A stretch of DNA of 38,748 nt from Megasphaera lornae (GTDB lineage: Bacteria; Bacillota; Negativicutes; Veillonellales; Megasphaeraceae). Below, piece after piece: positions 36,193-38,748 of the stretch (position 1 is the first letter of the stretch; the number at the start of each line of letters is the position of its first letter). The notes below the pieces were generated by a model. It made no database searches. It saw only the letters and a program-made list of their open reading frames with translations, and had not been told where the DNA came from. The translations under genes were made by a program, and so were the position numbers. The stretch is from NCBI RefSeq assembly GCF_000214495.1, contig NZ_AFIJ01000036.1, positions 1 to 38,748 on the forward strand. The letters run 5' to 3'.

Positions 36193-36220
36193 TTGTTTTT
36201 TCGGGGCAGCGGCGTATAAT
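36193..36220 (+). promoter_or_regulatory. promoter of the 36.3-kb secreted protein gene
   Basis: TTGTTT (36193-36198), a 16-base spacer and a perfect TATAAT (36215-36220). Confidence 0.6.
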
Positions 36221-36260
36221 AAAAGACCCTACAGAAAATGATATAGAGGAGTGATGGGAT

Positions 36261-37028
36261 ATGAATAAACGGGTTGCAACATGGGCGGTCGCAGCGGCTG
36301 TTCTTTTTGCGGTTCCGGTATGTTTACAAGCGGCAACACCGGTAGTAACGATTGAACGAGTTACGGCGAATACCGCCGATGTTGCCAATGAAAGTATACA
36401 TTGGTTGGCACCGGCGCAAGGAAGGTGGTACTCGACGAAAGGACATGCGGCGGCATATATTAAAGGCAATCTATTTAACGGATGTTTAGTTACGGACGGT
36501 GACAATATGACGGAAGATTATCCGCGTAGCGGTAATTTTTATATTACAGAGGCCGCCGGAAAACGACAAATTCATTTGGATTTATTAGGACATAATATAC
36601 ATCAATACTTAATTATTAATGATCATCAGGCTCTGCGGCGTTCTGCCAAAGCGGATTATAATGAAACGCTGTGCGGTGCGTATTTGGGGATGACGGACCA
36701 AGAGATTATTCATCTATTCGGCGCTCCCGATCGGGTAGCGGAAGATCAAGGTATGGAACGATGGCAATATAGTCATCCGCATCTTTCTTTATTTGTAAAA
36801 GGAGGTATTTTGTTAGCTGTGCGCGCGTATGCGGATAGCGGCGCTTATTTCGGAAAAAGCGGCTTGACCGTGACGGCGCCTTGTAGTGTTTTTGCAAAAA
36901 CCTATGGTTGGACACAAGTACCGCAACGACCGGCGGCGGAAGATATACAATCCCCGGCTTTTTCGTTGGGAAAAGGTGAATTTTTACGTTTCGGTAAAGA
37001 GTATACGGAATTAACGATCTTTTCTTAA
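36261..37028 (+). CDS. secreted protein of unknown function
   Basis: A 255-residue protein with a clear signal peptide (MNKRVATWAVAAAVLFAVPVCLQAA, cleavage near residue 24-25). Family not recognised. A middle unit, YLGMTDQEIIHLFGAPDRV followed by WQYSHPHLSLFVKGG, has the G-M-T...G-x-P, then strand, then G pattern also seen twice in the secreted protein at 8.7 kb, suggesting a shared small SmpA-like fold. It is a single transcription unit with its own promoter and terminator. GAGGAGTGATGGGAT precedes the ATG. Confidence 0.75.
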   Translation: MNKRVATWAVAAAVLFAVPVCLQAATPVVTIERVTANTADVANESIHWLAPAQGRWYSTKGHAAAYIKGNLFNGCLVTDGDNMTEDYPRSGNFYITEAAGKRQIHLDLLGHNIHQYLIINDHQALRRSAKADYNETLCGAYLGMTDQEIIHLFGAPDRVAEDQGMERWQYSHPHLSLFVKGGILLAVRAYADSGAYFGKSGLTVTAPCSVFAKTYGWTQVPQRPAAEDIQSPAFSLGKGEFLRFGKEYTELTIFS

Positions 37029-37096
37029 AAAAACGATACCTCCTATAGTTTATAAGACCGTTTTGGCGGCTAAACATAAGGAGGTATCATTTTTTA
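37027..37096. terminator. bidirectional terminator
   Basis: Arms GATACCTCC (37035-37043) and GGAGGTATC (37080-37088), an inner TATAGTTTA-type stem, and A/T runs on both ends between convergent genes. Confidence 0.8.
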
Positions 37097-37936
37097 TTCT
37101 AACGGTCGGTCGTCGATAACAGAAGAACCCCGATCCCGCGGCTTCGTACGATAATATTTTTTCCAAGCGCGATAAAAGGTGGAATATTGTGTAAAGCCGC
37201 ATTCATAACAGATTTCCGTTAAGGGCAGTCCGGCATTCATATAATGTTTGGCAAGGATTAAACGCCGGGTAGTAATATATGTGCCGACGGAATACCCTGT
37301 TTCCTTTTTAAAGAGATGCATTAAATGATCGGGACTGACATAAAATTGTTCCGCTAATATGGGGATGGTCAGTTTTTCTTTTAAATGGCAGTGAATATAA
37401 GACATGATCTGTTGTATTTTTTCATTATGATTACCTAATTTTACGGTAGTTACGGTTTTTTTCTTTAATCCCTCCGATAAATACAGCATAGCTTCTAAAA
37501 AAATAGTGTCTTTTAATAATTTATTTTCCTGTCCTTCATACCAGGTTTGACGGAGTCGACGAATCGTATCCGCCAAGGTTTCGGTTTGTGAAGATTGGCG
37601 TAATACGGGCGCATGAGAAGGAGCAAAAATAGGGGAAAAATCGCAAGCTTTTTGTTGATAAGTATAAAGCCATTCCGGAGCGATATAGGCAATGATTCGT
37701 TCATATAATTTTTGATCGGAAATAATAGGGCGATGTAATTGGCCGGCGGCAACGCAAATAATATCATAAGGTTTTAAAATGTATGATTTTCCTTCTACTT
37801 CATAGGTTACGTTGCCTTGTAAAAAAAAAGTTATTTTATGAAAATCATGGTAATGGTAGGGACATATCCATTCGGTACTATCCTGAACATAAAAAAGTTT
37901 TAACGGTTCTTGTAAATAGCCTGTTTTTTTGTACAT
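37094..37936 (-). CDS. AraC family transcriptional regulator
   Basis: A 280-residue regulator. The N-terminal cupin sensor (about residues 1-90) has YHYHDFHKITFFLQGNVTYEVEG and ICVAAGQLHRP. The C-terminal double HTH spans about residues 170-270 with LTIPILAEQFYVSPDHLMHLFKKETG and LTEICYECGFTQYSTFYRAWKKYY. The effector is not evident. The start MYKKTGYL is preferred, since GAGGT lies 6-8 bases upstream but abuts the earlier ATG. It is divergent from dapF, which need not be its target. Confidence 0.9.
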   Translation of the reverse strand: MYKKTGYLQEPLKLFYVQDSTEWICPYHYHDFHKITFFLQGNVTYEVEGKSYILKPYDIICVAAGQLHRPIISDQKLYERIIAYIAPEWLYTYQQKACDFSPIFAPSHAPVLRQSSQTETLADTIRRLRQTWYEGQENKLLKDTIFLEAMLYLSEGLKKKTVTTVKLGNHNEKIQQIMSYIHCHLKEKLTIPILAEQFYVSPDHLMHLFKKETGYSVGTYITTRRLILAKHYMNAGLPLTEICYECGFTQYSTFYRAWKKYYRTKPRDRGSSVIDDRPLE

Positions 37937-37976
37937 GATCATACCTCGTAAGCATAAGACAGCAGTATTTGCAATA

Positions 37977-37982
37977 AGTATA
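37977..37982 (-). promoter_or_regulatory. extended -10 promoter of the araC-type gene
   Basis: On the minus strand TGCTATACT gives a TGn-extended -10 about 40 bases upstream of the gene. No good -35. Confidence 0.45.
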
Positions 37983-38063
37983 GCATTTTTTATATATTTT
38001 TACTATTTTCTGTTATTGTATGATAGCTGTATAATAACCTTTTAACAACAGGAGGGATAGCTT

Positions 38064-38748
38064 ATGAAGTTTGTAAAAATGCACGGGTTGGGAAATGATT
38101 TTGTGTTTATTGAAGATAAAGCGGGAAAAAATAAAGATTTTTCGCAATTGGCCGTGAAGATGTGTAAACGGCATACGGGTATCGGTGCGGACGGTCTTAT
38201 TGTCATTGTTCCTTCCGAAAAAGCGGATGTTCGCATGCGCATTATTAATGCGGACGGCAGTGAAGCGGAAATGTGCGGTAACGGGATTCGGTGTTTTGCA
38301 AAATATGTATACGATCATCATATTATGGCAAAGGAAGAATTTACGGTAGAAACGTTGGCCGGTATTATGAAGCCGAAAGTGCTGACGGGAGAAGACGGGA
38401 AGGTGCAATTGGTTACGATTAATATGGGCAAACCCTTCCCGGAACGCCGAAAAATTCCTATGAACGGGCCGAGCGGAACGGTTATTAATGAACCGTTGAC
38501 AGTGGACGGTAAAGAGTACCGCATTACCAGCTTACTTATGGGCGTACCGCATACGATGATTTATGTAAAGGATGTGGAGCAAGTCGATTTACCCGTCTTG
38601 GGTCCTAAATTTGAAACCCATCCGGCATTTCCTAAAAAGACCAATATGAATTTTGTTCAATGTATAGATTCACATACGATTAAAGTTCATACTTGGGAAC
38701 GCGGCGCCGGCGCCACCTTGGCTTGCGGAACCGGTTCATAGTAGGACT
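38064..38748 (+). CDS. dapF: diaminopimelate epimerase, cut or broken at the window end
   Basis: The first 225 residues of DapF, which isomerises LL- to meso-diaminopimelate for lysine and peptidoglycan. The start MKFVKMHGLGNDFVFIE is standard and AACAGGAGGG precedes the ATG. Active-site Cys C71 lies in EMCGNGIRCFAKYV, and C221 in LACGTGS. A TAG follows at 38739-38741 within the second motif, about 50 residues short of the family length of about 275. Because the window stops 7 bases later, an edge error, a frameshift or a real truncation cannot be told apart. Confidence 0.85.

Overview
The window holds a bacterial replication-origin region of a low-GC member of the Bacillota. The left arm reads leftward from the origin (rpmH-rnpA-yidD-yidC-jag-mnmE-mnmG-rsmG) and the right arm reads rightward (dnaA-dnaN-yaaA-recF-DciA-like-Zn ribbon-remB-gyrB). 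remB and jag next to the origin point to Bacillota. The absence of sporulation and parAB genes beside rsmG, together with RseC-like, NifX-like and YbhJ-type hydratase genes, makes a member of the Negativicutes my best guess; this is inference, not proof.

Layout. 0.1-4.4 kb: nitroreductase, then the leftward ribosomal/transcription operon rpmG-secE-nusG-rplK-rplA-(L10 leader)-rplJ-rplL. 4.4-5.2 kb: tRNA-Thr(CGT) and an RseC-like membrane protein. 5.2-7.9 kb: a rightward biotin operon bioY-bioD-bioA whose consensus promoter is overlapped by a perfect palindrome. 7.9-11.9 kb: small redox and NifX-like proteins, a secreted protein with two similar halves, an L,D-transpeptidase, a lactate/malate dehydrogenase-family enzyme and a small orphan ORF. 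12-14 kb: a YheO-like regulator with a cysteine desulfidase-family enzyme. 14-20.4 kb: tRNA/rRNA modification, membrane insertion and RNase P genes. 20.4-28.2 kb: bipartite oriC and the dnaA-gyrB cluster. 28.3-31.2 kb: CNNM/CBS transporter-like gene, Dps, methyltransferase. 31.2-36.1 kb: citrate synthase and NAD-type isocitrate dehydrogenase, divergent from an aconitase-family hydratase; together these could run oxaloacetate to 2-oxoglutarate. 36.2-38.7 kb: another secreted protein, an AraC regulator and the start of dapF.

Most of the content is conserved housekeeping, and I found no convincing new multi-gene system. The points most worth checking are the B. subtilis-like unwinding module between dnaA and dnaN; three genes (recF, the CNNM gene and a secreted-protein gene) that would each be restored by one extra A/T in a homopolymer; palindromic operators at the bio, dps and citrate-synthase/hydratase promoters; an apparent terminator that would give the bio operon a long antisense 3' end; and a secreted protein built of two similar G-M...Y-G units.
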